DNA of 64,000 nucleotides. Source: Thermoproteota archaeon (GTDB lineage Archaea > Korarchaeota > Korarchaeia > Korarchaeales > Korarchaeaceae). Under the pieces are notes generated by a model, which made no database searches, was not told the origin of the DNA, and was given only the letters and a program-made list of their open reading frames with translations. Each line of letters starts with the position of its first letter. Within the stretch, counting starts at the first letter, position 1. Shown here piece by piece: positions 41,215-49,890 of this stretch. The DNA lies in the NCBI GenBank assembly GCA_027491415.1, contig JAOZFH010000063.1, positions 64,414-128,413 of the forward strand, written 5' to 3'. Both the position numbers and the translations under genes were made by a program.

Positions 41215-42888
41215 GTGGCCGAGGCGGCCGGAGTATCCGAGGAGGAGATCAAGGAGAGGATGAAGAGGTACGTCGACGAGTTCAGGGGCCTGCTGAAGCC
41301 GGACGCGGCCCTGATACTGGTGGCCACGGACCTCGGGGTCAGCATTCAGGAGACTCCAACCGAGCGGCCAGAGTCCGTGCTCCAGATAGCGAGCCTGTTC
41401 CCGGGCATGTCTCGCGTGAAGTTGAGGGGGAGGATAACCAGGATGCACGGGGTCATAGAGTTCACGAGGAGAGACGGCGCGCCGGGCGAGAGGGCGGAGT
41501 TCCGACTGGCCGACGAGACCGGCGTCGTCCTAGTCGTCGTTTGGTCCAAGGACCTCATCGAGATGATCAGGTCGGGGGAGGTGCGAGAGGGGGACGTGGT
41601 GGAGATCAGCGGGGGCCGCGTGAGGCCGAGGGGTAACATGCTGACGGTGCACCTGGACTCCCGCTCGACCGTGAGGCGCCTAGAGGGGGAGTTCCCGGAA
41701 CTCCCCGTGGAAGACGTGGAACCCCTGTCGGTGGCCGAGATCACGGAGGATCTGGCCGGGCAGGAGGTCGACGTTAGGGGGGTCCTCAGCAGCGCGAGCG
41801 CCCCGAGGGAGTTCGAGAGGAAGGATGGACGCCCCGGGATGATAGCCAGCGCCGTCTTGGCCGACGAGAAGGTCGACGAGGACATCAGGCTGGTGATGTG
41901 GGACTACAAGTCCCGGCTCCTGGAGGACGTTCCACTGGGCTCCGTGGTGGAGGTCAGGTCCGTCAGGGTCGCGGTTAGGGACGAGTCCATAGAGCTTCAC
42001 AGCACGCCGAGGACCGACGTCAGGGTAATACAGCCCGGGGAGGGTGGGAGAACCGCCCAAGAGGTTGAGGGGAATGTGATATACGTATTCGAGCCCAGCG
42101 AGACTTTCTCAAGGGCAGGAAGGCGAACGGTCGTGGACTTCGTGCTTGCCACGCCCGACGGCCCTGTCCTGGCGCGGGCCTGGGGGGCGCGGGCCGAAGA
42201 GGTACTCTCGATTCGCCTGCCAGCCAGGGTCAGGCTGGTGAACCACTTCTGGACGATAAGGGATGGAGACCGCGTGCTCAACGTCGGGGACTACGGGAGG
42301 ATAGAGGTGCTGGCGGAGGGAGAGGGGAGGGTTCCGGAGTCCGCGGCCAGAATAGCCCACTCTTTGAAGTACAAGAGGACGTGGCTCGAGTTGACTGAGG
42401 GGGAGGGGTTCCGCGAGGTCAGGGGGACGGTCCTCGGGGTCTCCGACCCGGTGAGGATCCTGTGGTACTGCCCGGAGTGCGGCTCCAGGGTCGCGAAGGA
42501 GTACGGCATCTTCCAGTGCCCCAACTGTGGGGAGATCGCCGAGGCCGTGCCCAGGCCGATCTTCCACCTGACGATCGACGATGGGACGGGGGTTGCCCGG
42601 GTGATCTTCATCGGGAGGAAGGCCGAGGAACTCCTAGGGAAGACCGTCCAAGACATGTTGGAGGAGATAGAGCAGCAGGGGTACGAAGAGGACTCGTATC
42701 CGGCCGACGAGCTGGCGAAGAGACTCGTGGGAAGGGAGGTGGTGGCCAGGGGCAGGCTGAGGTACCAAGAGGACACCGGGCTCATCAAGCTGTTCGCCGA
42801 GTCGATGGACTTCGCCGACCCGAAGAGCGAGGTCAGGCTCCTTTTGAGCGAGATCGAGCGGATGAGGGGGAGTATGAGTGCCGGCTAG
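41215..42888 (+). CDS. rpa: Replication protein A-like ssDNA-binding protein (OB folds, zinc finger)
   Basis: 557 residues. Several OB folds can be seen (VKLRGRITRMHGVIEFTRRD, VVEISGGRVRPRGNMLTVHL, EVDVRGVLSSASAPREFERK), then a zinc finger (CPECGSRVAKEYGIFQCPNC) inside a final OB domain (PIFHLTIDDGTGVARVIF). The layout follows archaeal single-chain RPA. It protects ssDNA in replication and repair. The GTG at 41215 has AGAGGG 8 nt upstream. A CTG at 41179, 1 nt after the RtcA stop with GGGGTGAG before it, would add a helix that fits the family and is a serious alternative. It overlaps XPF by 11 nt. Confidence 0.88.
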   Translation: MAEAAGVSEEEIKERMKRYVDEFRGLLKPDAALILVATDLGVSIQETPTERPESVLQIASLFPGMSRVKLRGRITRMHGVIEFTRRDGAPGERAEFRLADETGVVLVVVWSKDLIEMIRSGEVREGDVVEISGGRVRPRGNMLTVHLDSRSTVRRLEGEFPELPVEDVEPLSVAEITEDLAGQEVDVRGVLSSASAPREFERKDGRPGMIASAVLADEKVDEDIRLVMWDYKSRLLEDVPLGSVVEVRSVRVAVRDESIELHSTPRTDVRVIQPGEGGRTAQEVEGNVIYVFEPSETFSRAGRRTVVDFVLATPDGPVLARAWGARAEEVLSIRLPARVRLVNHFWTIRDGDRVLNVGDYGRIEVLAEGEGRVPESAARIAHSLKYKRTWLELTEGEGFREVRGTVLGVSDPVRILWYCPECGSRVAKEYGIFQCPNCGEIAEAVPRPIFHLTIDDGTGVARVIFIGRKAEELLGKTVQDMLEEIEQQGYEEDSYPADELAKRLVGREVVARGRLRYQEDTGLIKLFAESMDFADPKSEVRLLLSEIERMRGSMSAG

Positions 42889-43540
42889 GGTCGTCGTGGA
42901 CTCCAACGAGCCGATGGAGATATACGAAGCTCTCAAGAGCCTCCTCAACAGCGTCGACAGGAGGAGGCTGGAGCCCTGCGACTACCTGATTGGGGGAGAG
43001 GTCTGCATTGAGAGGAAGACCCCCCGAGACTTCTTGAACTCGATATACGACGGCAGGGTGTTCGATCAGGTAAAGAGAATCTTGGAGGTGTACGAGAGGG
43101 CGATCCTCCTGATAGAGGGGCCTTTCCTGGGCCTGACCCAGAGGGAGGGGCGCGTGATCGCGGGGGCCATGGCGGGCCTCCTGCGGATGGGCGCGAGCGT
43201 GGTCTGCCTGACGGACCGGGACCAGACTTGCTGGTTCATTGCCGCGCTGGCCAGGGAGGGGCAGGGCGGTCCCGTGGTGGCGAGGAGGCGGCCCAAGCTA
43301 GCGAGCCTGTCCGAGGCGCAGCTCTACGTGTTGACCAGCGTCCCCGGCATAGGCCCCAAGAGCGCGGAGGCCCTCCTCAAGAGGTTCGGGACGCTCAAGA
43401 GAGTCTTCCAGGCCAGCTTCCCAGAACTCAGGTCGGTGATTGGCGAGAAGAGGGCGCAGAGGCTGAGGTCTCTCCTGGAGGCTCGCTACACCGGTCAGAC
43501 GGAAGGGGAAGGGGGCGGATCCCTCGCCCGGTTTGAGTGA
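42878..43540 (+). CDS. xpf: XPF/ERCC4-type flap endonuclease
   Basis: 220 residues, the short crenarchaeal form without a helicase. Nuclease domain: VVVDSNEPMEIYEALKSLL, CDYLIGGEVCIERKTPRDFL (ERKxxxD core) and GPFLGLTQREGRVIAGAMAG. C-terminal tandem HhH: LTSVPGIGPKSAEALLKRFG and VFQASFPELRSVIGEKRAQR. It cuts 3' flaps and branched DNA. The final GGGSLARFE may be a weak PCNA-interacting peptide. GTG start overlapping the RPA gene end, so probably coexpressed with RPA. Confidence 0.93.
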   Translation: MPARVVVDSNEPMEIYEALKSLLNSVDRRRLEPCDYLIGGEVCIERKTPRDFLNSIYDGRVFDQVKRILEVYERAILLIEGPFLGLTQREGRVIAGAMAGLLRMGASVVCLTDRDQTCWFIAALAREGQGGPVVARRRPKLASLSEAQLYVLTSVPGIGPKSAEALLKRFGTLKRVFQASFPELRSVIGEKRAQRLRSLLEARYTGQTEGEGGGSLARFE

Positions 43541-43546
43541 GGTGGA

Positions 43547-44854
43547 TTAGGGGGTCAGCCTCGTCGGCGTCCTCGGGAAGGCCACCGCGTCCCTGATGTG
43601 CGGTATGCCTGCGATCCACCTGACGGTCCTCTCGACGCCGAGGCCGAAGCCGGCGTGGGGGACCGAACCGTACCTCCTCAGGTCGAGGTACCACTCGTAG
43701 TCCTCAACCCTGAGGCCCTCCTCCCTGATCCTCGCCACCAGCTCGTCGTAGGAGTGTATCCTCTGTCCGCCGCCTATTATCTCCCCTATACCCTCGGGGG
43801 CGAGGAGGTCCGCGCAGAGGACCACCTCGGGTCTCGCTGGGTCGGGCGCGTGGTAGAAGGCCTTGGCCTGCTTCGGATACCTGTAGACGAAGACCGGCCT
43901 GTCGAACTCCAGCGACACGGCCCTCTCAGCCTCGGTGGACATGTCGTCCCCCCACTCGATCTGAACTCCCTTGGACTGGGCTATGTCTATGGCCTCGTCG
44001 TAGGAGATCCGAGGATAGGGCCTCTGAGGCGGCTCGAACTTCCTCCCGAGTATCTCAAGCTCCTCCTTCCTGTTCTCGTACACCCGCTGAACCGCGTGAT
44101 CCACCAGAGCCTCCGCGACGTCCATCATCGCGTCGAGGTCGTGCCAGGCCATCTCGGCCTCGGCGTGCCAGAACTCGGTGAGGTGCCTCCTGGTTCTGGA
44201 CTTCTCCGCCCTGAAACTCGGCTGGATTGTGTAGACCTTCTCAAAGGTGAAGATCGCGGCCTCAAGGTAGAACTGGGAACTCTGGGTGAGGTAGGCCTTC
44301 CTGCCGAAGTAGTTAAGCTCGAAGAGGGTGGCGCCTCCCTCGACCGCGGCGCTCACGAATGTTGGAGCCTCGACGGAGACAAAGCCGTTGGAGTCGAACC
44401 ACTCCCTCAGGCCCGCGATGAACTCGGCCCTTATCTTCAGGGCCGCCCACATCCTCCTGCTCCTGATGTCTAGGTGCCTCTTGTCGAGCCTGAACTCCAC
44501 GCCGGTGTCCTTCTTTATGGGGAAGTCTGGGGACTCGCCGACCAGACTAGCCCTGGTGACCCTTATCTCCACGCCGCCCGGGGCCCTAGGGTCGAGCCTC
44601 ACGACGCCCGCGAGCTTCACAGAGGCCTCGACATCCGCCTTCTTGGCCGCCTCCCAGCTGTTGGGGTCTACCTCCTCGGACCTGACGACCGCCTGGATTA
44701 TGCCCGTGGCGTCCCTCAGCACTATGAAGATGACGGAGCCCAGATCTCGATAGCGGTAGACCCAGCCGGCCAGGCCGACCTCCTGTCCCTCCAGGTCGGG
44801 CCCGACCTGAGAGATCAGGTGCGTCCTCGCCACGTCCCCCGACCCAGAAGACAT
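43547..44854 (-). CDS. asnS: Asparaginyl-tRNA synthetase
   Basis: 435 residues. N-terminal OB anticodon-binding domain (EVGLAGWVYRYRDLGSVIFI), class II motif 1 region (RAEFIAGLREWFDSNGFVSV), motif 2 (YTIQPSFRAEKSRTRRHLTE) and motif 3 (GFGLGVERTVRWIAGIPHIR). FRAEKSRT and the end IRDAVAFPRTPTRL are typical of AsnRS rather than AspRS, which usually has FRAEEHNTTRH. Direct charging of tRNA-Asn is therefore likely. Start ATG 44854. The shared TATA at 44878-44888 leaves almost no leader. Convergent with xpf. Confidence 0.9.
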   Translation of the reverse strand: MSSGSGDVARTHLISQVGPDLEGQEVGLAGWVYRYRDLGSVIFIVLRDATGIIQAVVRSEEVDPNSWEAAKKADVEASVKLAGVVRLDPRAPGGVEIRVTRASLVGESPDFPIKKDTGVEFRLDKRHLDIRSRRMWAALKIRAEFIAGLREWFDSNGFVSVEAPTFVSAAVEGGATLFELNYFGRKAYLTQSSQFYLEAAIFTFEKVYTIQPSFRAEKSRTRRHLTEFWHAEAEMAWHDLDAMMDVAEALVDHAVQRVYENRKEELEILGRKFEPPQRPYPRISYDEAIDIAQSKGVQIEWGDDMSTEAERAVSLEFDRPVFVYRYPKQAKAFYHAPDPARPEVVLCADLLAPEGIGEIIGGGQRIHSYDELVARIREEGLRVEDYEWYLDLRRYGSVPHAGFGLGVERTVRWIAGIPHIRDAVAFPRTPTRLTP

Positions 44855-44877
44855 TCTCAGCCCATCCCGCAGATCCG

Positions 44878-44888
44878 CTTATTTAAAT
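44878..44888. promoter_or_regulatory. Shared TATA: AsnRS (-) and UbiD-family gene (+)
   Basis: CTTATTTAAAT, containing the palindrome ATTTAAAT. Minus start near 44857 (ATG 44854); plus start near 44909 (GTG 44919). Confidence 0.5.
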
Positions 44889-44918
44889 GGTTCCGCGGGT
44901 CAGCCGGAGGGTCCCAAG

Positions 44919-46256
44919 GTGACAACCACGGGTCTCAGGAGGTCCCTAGAGGTCCTTGAGGAGGCGGGGCTGCTGAGAGTTTTTGGGGATAGGCTCAGCG
45001 TGGATTACGAGATAGCCAAGAGGCTGGCGTCGACGGAAGGCCGCTCTGCCGCCCTATTCACATCTCCTGTGCTCAGGTCAGGGGAGATCAGTCAGTTTAG
45101 GGTAGTGGGAGGGGTGGCGTCCAGCAGGGAACTGATGGCTAGGCTCTTGGGCGTTAACCCCAGGGAGATCTGGCGTGTCCTCCGGTCGGCGGTGGGCGGA
45201 GGAGTATCGCCAAGCCCTGGCCACGCTCCAGAGTGGGACTTGAAGGTGGAGCCGGTGAGCTTGGAGAGGATCCCAATACTGAGGCACTACGTTGGAGAGG
45301 CCGGCCCGTACGTCACAGCAGGGATAGTGGTGGTCAGGGACGAGGTCAGGGGGGCATACTCCGCCTCATACCACAGGATGATGCCGATCGCCAGGGACAG
45401 GGTGGTGCTGAGGGCCGTCGAGGGCAGGAAGCTCCACAGGCTGATAACTGAAGCGGAGGCGGAGGGGAGGCCCCTCGACGTCGCCGTGGCGATCGGCGTG
45501 GGGCCCGGCCTGATGCTGGCCGGCGCGATCCCGGCTGAGGACAGGGACAAGCTCGCGATTGCCGGCGCCGTGGAAGGAAGGCCTGTCAGGCTCACGCCGT
45601 GCGAGAGCGTCGACGCGGACGCTCCTGTCGAGGCCGAGATCCTATTGGAGGGTCGGATACTGCCCGGAGAGCGGGCGGACGAGGGCCCGTTCTACGAGAT
45701 CTTCGGAAAGGACATAGTACGGAAGCAGCCCGTTATGGAGATTAAGTCCATCAGGGCGCGGTCTGACGCCATCTATCAGGCAATCCTGCCCGGCGGGAGG
45801 GAGCACGAGCTCTTGATGGGTCTCCCCGTCGAGCCGATCCTGTGGGAGGCCGCCTCCAGGCACGCCAAAGTGGTTGGGGTTGCCATGACCCCCGCCGGCG
45901 GCAGGTGGATAGAGGCGGCCGTGGCCATCGAGAAGGAGTACGAGGGTCAGGCCGTCCAGGTTGCCCTGGCCATGATGGCGGCCCACAAGAGCCTGAAGAG
46001 GGTCATAGTCGTGGACTCCGACGTGGATGTCTACGACTACGAGCAGCTCATGAGGGCTGTCGTCCAGAGGACCTACCCGCCCAGGGACTTCATAGTGATC
46101 GGGAACGTCCTCGGCTCCTCCCTCGACCACAGCAACCTCGCGCTCGTAGAGATCGACGGAGAGGTCCGAAGGGTGCGGCTTCCCTATGCAAAGATGATCA
46201 TCGACGCTACGATAAAGGGACCCAGAGAGCTCTACGAGAGGCCGAAATTCGGCTGA
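44919..46256 (+). CDS. UbiD-family decarboxylase, possibly anhydromevalonate phosphate decarboxylase
   Basis: 445 residues. UbiD pattern: REIWRVLRSAVGGG, IPILRHYVGEAGPYVTAGIV, AYSASYHRMMPIARDRVVLR, DVAVAIGVGPGLMLAGAIPA, DEGPFYEIFGKDIVRKQPVM and NLALVEIDGEVRRVRLPYAK. UbiD enzymes use prenylated FMN. In most archaea a UbiD homologue decarboxylates trans-anhydromevalonate 5-phosphate in the modified mevalonate pathway, and a lone archaeal UbiD gene often has this role. The partner phosphomevalonate dehydratase is not in the window, so this is inference. Start GTG 44919, about 36 bp from the shared TATA. Confidence 0.8.
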   Translation: MTTTGLRRSLEVLEEAGLLRVFGDRLSVDYEIAKRLASTEGRSAALFTSPVLRSGEISQFRVVGGVASSRELMARLLGVNPREIWRVLRSAVGGGVSPSPGHAPEWDLKVEPVSLERIPILRHYVGEAGPYVTAGIVVVRDEVRGAYSASYHRMMPIARDRVVLRAVEGRKLHRLITEAEAEGRPLDVAVAIGVGPGLMLAGAIPAEDRDKLAIAGAVEGRPVRLTPCESVDADAPVEAEILLEGRILPGERADEGPFYEIFGKDIVRKQPVMEIKSIRARSDAIYQAILPGGREHELLMGLPVEPILWEAASRHAKVVGVAMTPAGGRWIEAAVAIEKEYEGQAVQVALAMMAAHKSLKRVIVVDSDVDVYDYEQLMRAVVQRTYPPRDFIVIGNVLGSSLDHSNLALVEIDGEVRRVRLPYAKMIIDATIKGPRELYERPKFG

Positions 46257-46298
46257 GAGTCACGGATAGATTAATTAACCCGGATCGCCGACGGCTAA

Positions 46299-47441
46299 GT
46301 GAGAAGGGGAGGGCAAGGAGTGGCTAGGAGGCCCAAGGTTATCACGGTGATGGTGAAGACCAACCCCCACGACCATCACCTCTACAAGATCCAGATGGGG
46401 GAGCTGGAGAACCTGCTCCAGACGCTGGGCTACGCGCCAGTCTACCGTATGATCCAAGTCAGGACGAAGCCAACCGTCAACTACGTTCTGGGCAGGGGCA
46501 AGGTCGAGGAACTCCGAGAGAAGGTCAGGCAGATAGACCCAGCCCTCGTGGTGTTCTACAACACGCTGACGAGCAAGCAGAAGTGGAACCTCGAGGGGGC
46601 CCTCGGCGTCGAGGTGGTTGACAGGTATGAGGTCACCCTCAGGATCTTCAGGGAGGCGGCCAGCGACGTCATCTCCAAGCTCCAGATAGACCTGGCCGCC
46701 CTCAGCAAGGCCCTCCCCTACATCAAGCTGGCCGCCGCGAAGAAGTTCCTGAGGATGCGCGCCGGCTTCCTCGGCGGGGGTGAGTACGCCTACCACAGGG
46801 CGGTGAACGCGGTCCAGAGGAGGATGAAGATCCTCCGGAGGAAGATCGAGAGGCTGGAGAGGCAGAAGCTGGAGAGGGTGAGGAAGCGCCTGGAGTCCGG
46901 CGGGAAGATCGTGGTCATATCCGGCTACTACAACGCTGGCAAGACCAGCCTGTTCAACGCCCTCACAGGTCTGGACAAGCCGGTCAGCCCTCAACCGTTT
47001 ACCACGCTGTCTAGCAAGTACGCTGGCCTCATGGATGGCCAGGTCTACCTGGTAGACACGATTGGATTCGTGCTCGACCTCGACCCGAGGCTCATCCACT
47101 CGTTCAGGCTGAACGTGATCGACATGCAGTACTCTCAGCTCGCCCTGATGGTCGTCGACGTCGCTGACAATCCTGAGGTGGCCGAGGTGAAGATATCAGA
47201 GTCGCTCAGGCTGCTCAGGGAACTCGGGAAGGGCCCTGAGGACATCCTCGTTGTGTTCAACAAGGCCGACCTGCTCGACGACTCCACGCTCAGGACGAGG
47301 GTCAGGGACTACGTGAGTCTGATCGAGGAGGCCCCCCACATAACCGTGTCGGCCAAGACCGGTCTGGGCCTGAAGAGGCTTGTGGGTAAGATTGCGGAGC
47401 AGCTGGAGGGCAGGGGCGTGGTGCTCCCGGAGGTCCCGTAA
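46299..47441 (+). CDS. hflX: HflX GTPase
   Basis: 380 residues. N-terminal HflX domain (VNYVLGRGKVEELREKVRQI, VVFYNTLTSKQKWNLEGALG, VVDRYEVTLRIFREAASDVI), coiled middle (MKILRRKIERLERQKLERVR), then a G domain with GYYNAGKTSLFNALTG, VDTIGF and FNKADLLDD. HflX binds the large ribosomal subunit and splits or rescues ribosomes. The TATA at 46269-46278 puts the start site on the GTG 46299 (leaderless). A GTG at 46320 with GGGGAGGG upstream is a possible second start and gives the N-terminus ARRPKVITVMV. Confidence 0.92.
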   Translation: MRRGGQGVARRPKVITVMVKTNPHDHHLYKIQMGELENLLQTLGYAPVYRMIQVRTKPTVNYVLGRGKVEELREKVRQIDPALVVFYNTLTSKQKWNLEGALGVEVVDRYEVTLRIFREAASDVISKLQIDLAALSKALPYIKLAAAKKFLRMRAGFLGGGEYAYHRAVNAVQRRMKILRRKIERLERQKLERVRKRLESGGKIVVISGYYNAGKTSLFNALTGLDKPVSPQPFTTLSSKYAGLMDGQVYLVDTIGFVLDLDPRLIHSFRLNVIDMQYSQLALMVVDVADNPEVAEVKISESLRLLRELGKGPEDILVVFNKADLLDDSTLRTRVRDYVSLIEEAPHITVSAKTGLGLKRLVGKIAEQLEGRGVVLPEVP

Positions 47442-47482
47442 CCTTTATACCATAAGTGGATATCTGCCCATTTGTAGCCACT

Positions 47483-48058
47483 ATGGATCGGCCGGCCCAG
47501 AGACCCGATGTCAACGGAAAGGCGGTCTTCGCGGGCATGCTGGGGGCGCTAGGGAACGCCCTCGCGGTGCTTTCAATGGAAGTTGGGAACATCCACCCGC
47601 AGATCGCGCTTGACCTCTCCCACCTCGCCACGATAGTAGCCGCGTACGCCCTGGGGCCAGCCTGGGGGGCCCTGACCGGCGCACTAGTGGCGGCCTTCCC
47701 GTTCGTCAGGTTCTCCCTGATGGGATACCTCCCGATAGTGATCGGCCTGCTGATATTTCCGGGAAAGGCCATGACGGGCTTCTTCGTCGGGACTTTGGGG
47801 AGAAAGCTTCGACCCTCGCTCGCGGTCCCCTTGGGATACGTCCCAGAGTCCGTATTCACCTACGCAACGCTGGAACTCGCGAGGAGGGCCCTGCTCCCTC
47901 CCGAGCAGGCGGCCTTCCTGTCGAGGGGGGTTATTCTTGGGATACTCCTGAAGGCCTGGGTCGAGATCTTGGTGTTGGCCGGAATTGCGGAAATCCTGGT
48001 GGTCAGGGTGCTAAGAACTCAGACGTTACTTAGAGAGTCCAACGCGCCGAGGGCGTGA
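47483..48058 (+). CDS. Membrane protein, possible ECF-type substrate-binding subunit
   Basis: 191 residues from ATG 47483, with about five or six hydrophobic helices (GMLGALGNALAVLSMEVGNI, ALDLSHLATIVAAYALGPAW, GYLPIVIGLLIFPGKAMTGF, GVILGILLKAWVEILVLAGI). The motif ALGPAWGALTGALVAAFPFV resembles the S components of ECF vitamin/metal transporters. No ATPase or T component is adjacent. The TATA CTTTATAC (47443-47450) supports the ATG at 47483 rather than the GTG at 47456. Its 3' end overlaps the agmatinase gene by 40 nt. Confidence 0.6.
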   Translation: MDRPAQRPDVNGKAVFAGMLGALGNALAVLSMEVGNIHPQIALDLSHLATIVAAYALGPAWGALTGALVAAFPFVRFSLMGYLPIVIGLLIFPGKAMTGFFVGTLGRKLRPSLAVPLGYVPESVFTYATLELARRALLPPEQAAFLSRGVILGILLKAWVEILVLAGIAEILVVRVLRTQTLLRESNAPRA

Positions 48059-48906
48059 GCCACCAACTTTGCGACGAGGTATGGGGCGTCGGGCCGGGCA
48101 CGGCAGTCACCTAGCTCTACGAAGTCGAGTGCGACTGGCCTCACCGCTCGCATTATGAGTTCGAGGGCCCAGACGGCCTCGTACCAGTCGAGGCCTCCAG
48201 GCTCCGGACAGCCCGTGCAGGGTACCAGTGAGGGGTCAAGGACGTCGACGTCAAAGCTGATGTAGGCCCGCATTCCCTGGAGATTCTCGAGCGCGGCGGC
48301 CAGCTTGGAGAGATTCTTCTTTAGCTCCCACGCCCAGATGATCTCGACCTTCCTCTCTCGCGCGACCCTCACCTCCTCCCGACCGGCGGCCCTGGCGCCC
48401 ACCACCATCGACGCGACAGCCCGCTCCGAGCACCTGGCAGTGACGGATGCGTGACCCAGTGGACTTCCCTCGAACTCTCCGTACGAGTCCAGGTGAGCAT
48501 CTAAGCTGATGAACGCGAGGCGCCCCGTCGACTGAGCCCCCAGGAACGCGCCTATCGTCACGCTGTGATCTCCCCCGAGGATTATCGGAACCTTCCCATC
48601 TGAGACTATCGACCGCGTTAGGTCTTCGACGAGCCTCAAGGCCTTGTCGTGATCAGCCCTGGGAACCGAGGTCTCAGGAAGAGTGTGGATGGGCAGCTCA
48701 GACAGGTCGCGTCCCGTGTAGGGGTCAAAGGTCTCTAAGAGGGCGGAGCTGTCTATTATCTGCCTCGGGCCGAACCTAGCCCCAGGCCGGCAACTGGCGG
48801 TGGAGTCGTAGGGTACGGGCAAGATGACGTAGCGTGCGTCCTCGTAGGGAACACTATACCCCAGAAAGGCTCGCTCTGGGCCCCAAGGCCCCTTCGGCCT
48901 GGTCAT
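48019..48906 (-). CDS. speB: Agmatinase/arginase family ureohydrolase (agmatinase likely)
   Basis: 295 residues. The manganese-binding motifs are present: IILGGDHSVTIGAF, FISLDAHLDSYGEFEGSPLG and YISFDVDVLDPSLVPCTGCP. Ureohydrolases split agmatine to putrescine and urea (or arginine to ornithine). In archaea agmatinase serves polyamine synthesis, and the aIF5A gene in this window needs spermidine-derived hypusine; substrate choice remains unproven. ATG 48906, 19 nt after a 61-residue gene with which it probably forms an operon. Confidence 0.88.
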   Translation of the reverse strand: MTRPKGPWGPERAFLGYSVPYEDARYVILPVPYDSTASCRPGARFGPRQIIDSSALLETFDPYTGRDLSELPIHTLPETSVPRADHDKALRLVEDLTRSIVSDGKVPIILGGDHSVTIGAFLGAQSTGRLAFISLDAHLDSYGEFEGSPLGHASVTARCSERAVASMVVGARAAGREEVRVARERKVEIIWAWELKKNLSKLAAALENLQGMRAYISFDVDVLDPSLVPCTGCPEPGGLDWYEAVWALELIMRAVRPVALDFVELGDCRARPDAPYLVAKLVAHALGALDSLSNV

Positions 48907-48925
48907 CCAGGACCGCTACCCCAGC

Positions 48926-49111
48926 TCAGCCGGATACGACGGTCCCTTTAACCTTCTCCGGGCGGGACTCACCCTTGGCCCTAGTAACCTCCACCTCCAC
49001 TGGTGGCTCGAACTCGGGCCTTGAGGCGAGGTAGAGGTACATCACGTACAAGGCGGTATCCCAGTCATCGGCTACAATGGGGGACACACCATCGATGTAA
49101 TCGATCTCCAT
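48926..49111 (-). CDS. 61-residue protein upstream of agmatinase
   Basis: Small acidic protein (DYIDGVSPIVADDWDTALYV, then YLYLASRPEFEPPVEVEVTR). No family recognised. Its reality is supported by a GGGGTGAT Shine-Dalgarno just before ATG 49111, a TATA-like element at 49145-49153 at a suitable distance, and position as the first gene before agmatinase. It could be a regulator or subunit; nothing in the sequence decides. Confidence 0.55.
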   Translation of the reverse strand: MEIDYIDGVSPIVADDWDTALYVMYLYLASRPEFEPPVEVEVTRAKGESRPEKVKGTVVSG

Positions 49112-49144
49112 CCCATCACCCCCCGTTTCTTAGTAGATCGGAAC

Positions 49145-49153
49145 CTAATAAAC
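49145..49153 (-). promoter_or_regulatory. TATA box of the 61-aa gene / agmatinase operon
   Basis: GTTTATTAG on the minus strand, 34-42 bp upstream of ATG 49111. A start near 49123 leaves a short leader holding GGGGTGAT. Confidence 0.45.
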
Positions 49154-49427
49154 TAAGCTTCGTCATTAGACATCGGTCGTTTTGTAGCCGGACGTAGGAT
49201 ATACTCGCCGATAATATTGTCCTCTATCCGAGATTTATGTTAAACTGGCCGGTCTATTCACCACCCTCTATCCTAAAGCTATATTTTACACCTGTGAAAT
49301 GTTACTCCCTTGAATCGGAGGCTCTGAGGGTCCAGATGAGCCGGGTTCATCGCATATCGCCTCACATACTGTCCTGCAGAGATCCATGTCTGTTTGAATC
49401 ATTATTTTCCAAGTAATATGCGAAAAT
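49154..49427. other. AT-rich intergenic region
   Basis: About 270 bp, clearly less GC-rich than the surroundings, with no gene seen. It separates the minus-strand agmatinase operon from plus-strand genes and probably holds the control regions of both. Confidence 0.5.
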
Positions 49428-49438
49428 CCTTAAATATC
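49428..49438 (+). promoter_or_regulatory. TATA box of the 83-aa gene
   Basis: CCTTAAATATC. A start about 26 bp downstream (near 49460) leaves a leader of ~35 nt before ATG 49496. Confidence 0.5.
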
Positions 49439-49452
49439 TGCAGACCCCTGTG

Positions 49453-49486
49453 CCACCTCGCCCCGCTCGGGGCAGAGCGGAGGTGG
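49453..49486 (+). promoter_or_regulatory. Leader hairpin covering GAGGTGG upstream of the 83-aa gene
   Basis: CCACCTC (49453-49459) pairs perfectly with GAGGTGG (49480-49486) and encloses CCCCG/CGGGG (49461-49465 with 49468-49472). The right arm lies next to the GGTGAGG signal. It could mask the ribosome site if the transcript starts at or before 49453; the TATA predicts a start a few bases later, which leaves this open. Confidence 0.3.
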
Positions 49487-49495
49487 GGTGAGGTC

Positions 49496-49747
49496 ATGTC
49501 TGCCAGACGAGTCGGTGTGCCGATGACCGACCGGATACTGGAGTTCCTGGAGCAGAGGCAGCCCGGGCTGAAGAGCCAGGTCTGGAAGATCTTCTATCCC
49601 ATGAGGGAGACTGACCCGATTGAGGTCAGCGTCAAGCCCGGAGCGCTGGGCGGAAGCACCCTGGAGCTCCAGTTTGAGGGCATGACCCTCCTCGTCAAGG
49701 AGGAGGCCATGCCCGAGAGGGGCGGAAGGCCCGAGAGGGGCTTCTGA
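49496..49747 (+). CDS. Small protein of unknown function
   Basis: 83 residues from ATG 49496 with GGTGAGG directly upstream. Sequence: SARRVGVPMTDRILEFLEQR, then QVWKIFYPMRETDPIEVSVK, GGSTLELQFEGMTLLVKEEA and a Gly/Arg/Glu tail. No family recognised; an alpha+beta fold is likely. It stands just before the oxidoreductase genes, with a T-rich tract at 49770-49778 between, so it is probably transcribed separately. Confidence 0.55.
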   Translation: MSARRVGVPMTDRILEFLEQRQPGLKSQVWKIFYPMRETDPIEVSVKPGALGGSTLELQFEGMTLLVKEEAMPERGGRPERGF

Positions 49748-49890
49748 GCCCCCCGATACTCTTTCTATCGTTTTTGGCTCGCTGCGCGCGGCGCGCGGCC
49801 GCCGTAGACCGTCAGGCCGCTCCACATAGTATGGAAAAGATTTAGTCGATTCGGGGCCCCGGCCTCCGTGAGGGTTGGTGAGGTAAAGGC

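Noticed and set aside
43547..44854. Reading the synthetase as aspartyl-tRNA synthetase
   Set aside because: Motif 2 (FRAEKSRTRRH) and the C-terminal FPRTPTRL favour AsnRS.
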